The notes below the pieces were generated by a model. That model saw only the letters and a list, made by a program, of their open reading frames with translations, was not told the DNA's origin and ran no database searches. A stretch of 12,004 nucleotides of DNA from Candidatus Collierbacteria bacterium CG_4_9_14_3_um_filter_43_16 (lineage in GTDB: Bacteria; Patescibacteriota; Microgenomatia; UBA1400; MFAQ01). Numbering within the stretch: position 1 is the stretch's first letter; every line of letters begins with the position of its first letter. The DNA lies in contig PFUC01000035.1 of assembly GCA_002789895.1 (NCBI GenBank), positions 1-12,004 on the forward strand. Direction: 5' to 3'. Made by a program: the position numbers and the translations under genes. Shown one piece after another: positions 11,351 through 12,004 of the stretch.

Positions 11351-12004
11351 ATGTCCTCCAAAAAACGTCTCTTTATCACCATCGGCATTATTTTTTGGTC
11401 GCTCACGGCTATTTTCGCTCTTCTACCCTCCTGGCCGCACCTCTACTACCGCCTTCAGCCCCAAGCTTCGAACCTACTAGCCTCTACCATCGCCTCTACG
11501 GCCACTCAAGCTCAACAAACGATTACCAAACCAAGTCCCTCTCCAACTCCCACACCAACCACCGTCATTCCGGGCTCCGACCCGGAATCCAGTAATATTA
11601 ACCTCTCCCTCCCCGACGTCGATCCCTACCTCCCCTCAGAAAACGGCTTAATTATCGACAAAATTGGTGTCCGTGGCCAAATACACGAAGGTGAAGATGT
11701 CAAAAGTATTCTCAAGATGGGCATTTGGCGAGTCCCCAACTTCGGCACTCCATACGACGGAATCTCCCCTGTCAAGGGGAGAAACCCTCGATCGGAATCG
11801 GGGGAGAGGGATTTACCCATGATTCTTGCCGCCCACCGCTGGGGTTACCTAGAGTGGTCTGCCTCTTTCCGCAAACTAAACTCCTTTTACAACCTTCCCC
11901 AGTTAAAGGTCGGCGATACCATCAAGGTCATTTGGGAACAGCGTGAATATGAGTACAAAGTGTACTCCACCGAAACAGGCACCCAGATCACCGACTATAA
12001 TGCG
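11351..12004 (+). CDS. Sortase, N-terminal part (runs off the window)
   Basis: Sortases are membrane-anchored transpeptidases that cleave a sorting motif and attach proteins to the cell surface. The 218 residues seen start with a transmembrane helix (about 7-26), then a Ser/Thr/Pro-rich linker (about 45-80). The sortase fold begins at NGLIIDKIGVRGQIHEGED (98-116), with LKMGIWRVPNFGTP (121-134), the catalytic His in ILAAHRWG (His162) and LKVGDTIKVIW (185-195). The catalytic Cys and Arg lie beyond the window end. The subclass cannot be fixed; the GIWR and AAHR motifs fit class D/E/F-type housekeeping sortases. Two palindromic repeats are translated: VIPGSDPESS (72-81) in the linker and ISPVKGRNPRSESGERD (138-154) just before the catalytic His strand. 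ATG 11351 is chosen over ATG 11343, which is in another frame. No Shine-Dalgarno is present. Confidence 0.85.
   Translation, partial: MSSKKRLFITIGIIFWSLTAIFALLPSWPHLYYRLQPQASNLLASTIASTATQAQQTITKPSPSPTPTPTTVIPGSDPESSNINLSLPDVDPYLPSENGLIIDKIGVRGQIHEGEDVKSILKMGIWRVPNFGTPYDGISPVKGRNPRSESGERDLPMILAAHRWGYLEWSASFRKLNSFYNLPQLKVGDTIKVIWEQREYEYKVYSTETGTQITDYNA
11564..11593. repeat. Palindrome ATTCCGGG/CCCGGAAT inside the sortase gene
   Basis: Perfect 8-bp arms (11567-11574 and 11581-11588) around CTCCGA, preceded by GTC and followed by CCAGT. It resembles the GTCATTCCGGG...CCCGGAATCCAG elements dispersed in many genomes. It encodes VIPGSDPESS in the linker. Confidence 0.75.
11763..11811. repeat. Palindrome of the CTCCCC-TGTCAA family inside the sortase gene
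   Basis: Perfect 8-bp arms TCTCCCCT / AGGGGAGA around GTCA (11763-11782), followed by CCCTCGATCGG...GGGGGAGAGGG. It is related to 4397-4416 in obg and shares 13 bp with 10863-10875. It encodes SPVKGRNPRSESGERD. Confidence 0.75.

Overview
The window looks like part of a Candidate Phyla Radiation (Patescibacteria) genome, most likely of the Microgenomates type. This rests on gene content, not on a phylogenetic marker: a GNVGIGTT-type repetitive surface protein, a DUF4012 protein, a cysteine-rich prepilin, a free-standing four-helix-bundle (IVP/S23) gene, a sortase, an FkbM methyltransferase, and many short dispersed repeats. Genes end at TGA as well as TAA and TAG and show no in-frame TGA, so the standard code applies (not a UGA-recoded lineage).

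Layout from left to right. 1-2523 (+) is the 3' part of a large fibre-like surface protein. 2542-3042 is an IVP/S23 gene bounded by 23-bp inverted repeats. 3034-3696 (+) is a type IV prepilin-like protein whose TTG start lies inside the right-hand repeat. Its 3' end overlaps the convergent obg gene (3674-4819, -). Next on the minus strand are a LysM/M23 peptidase (4863-6026), a 145-bp spacer with three hairpins, and an overlapping trio: RHH antitoxin (7228-7470), RelE-like toxin (6974-7231) and FkbM methyltransferase (6172-6987). On the plus strand follow a DUF4012 membrane-anchored protein (7557-8945) and a small orphan gene (9121-9405) with a textbook ribosome binding site. A hairpin terminator (9418-9445) separates the orphan gene from convergent rho (9444-10775, -). 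The roughly 575-bp gap 10776-11350 holds a REP-like palindrome, a candidate structured RNA or MITE (11086-11187) and an octamer tandem array just before a partial sortase gene (11351-12004, +). No tRNA, rRNA, CRISPR array or transposase was seen.

Most of the genes concern the cell surface (fibre, pilin, cell-wall hydrolase, DUF4012, sortase, probably FkbM); Obg and Rho are housekeeping genes. The most striking signal is repeats inside genes. At least six short palindromic or tandem repeat families occur between genes and also appear in frame inside coding regions: twice in obg, twice in the FkbM gene, twice in the DUF4012 gene, twice in the sortase gene and once in the fibre gene. They sit where family members normally have short loops or linkers. 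This resembles the protein-coding palindromic elements of Rickettsia, but with several families at once. A second pattern is that four genes (obg, antitoxin, DUF4012, sortase) have a -10-like hexamer exactly 6 nt before the start codon, as expected for leaderless transcripts.
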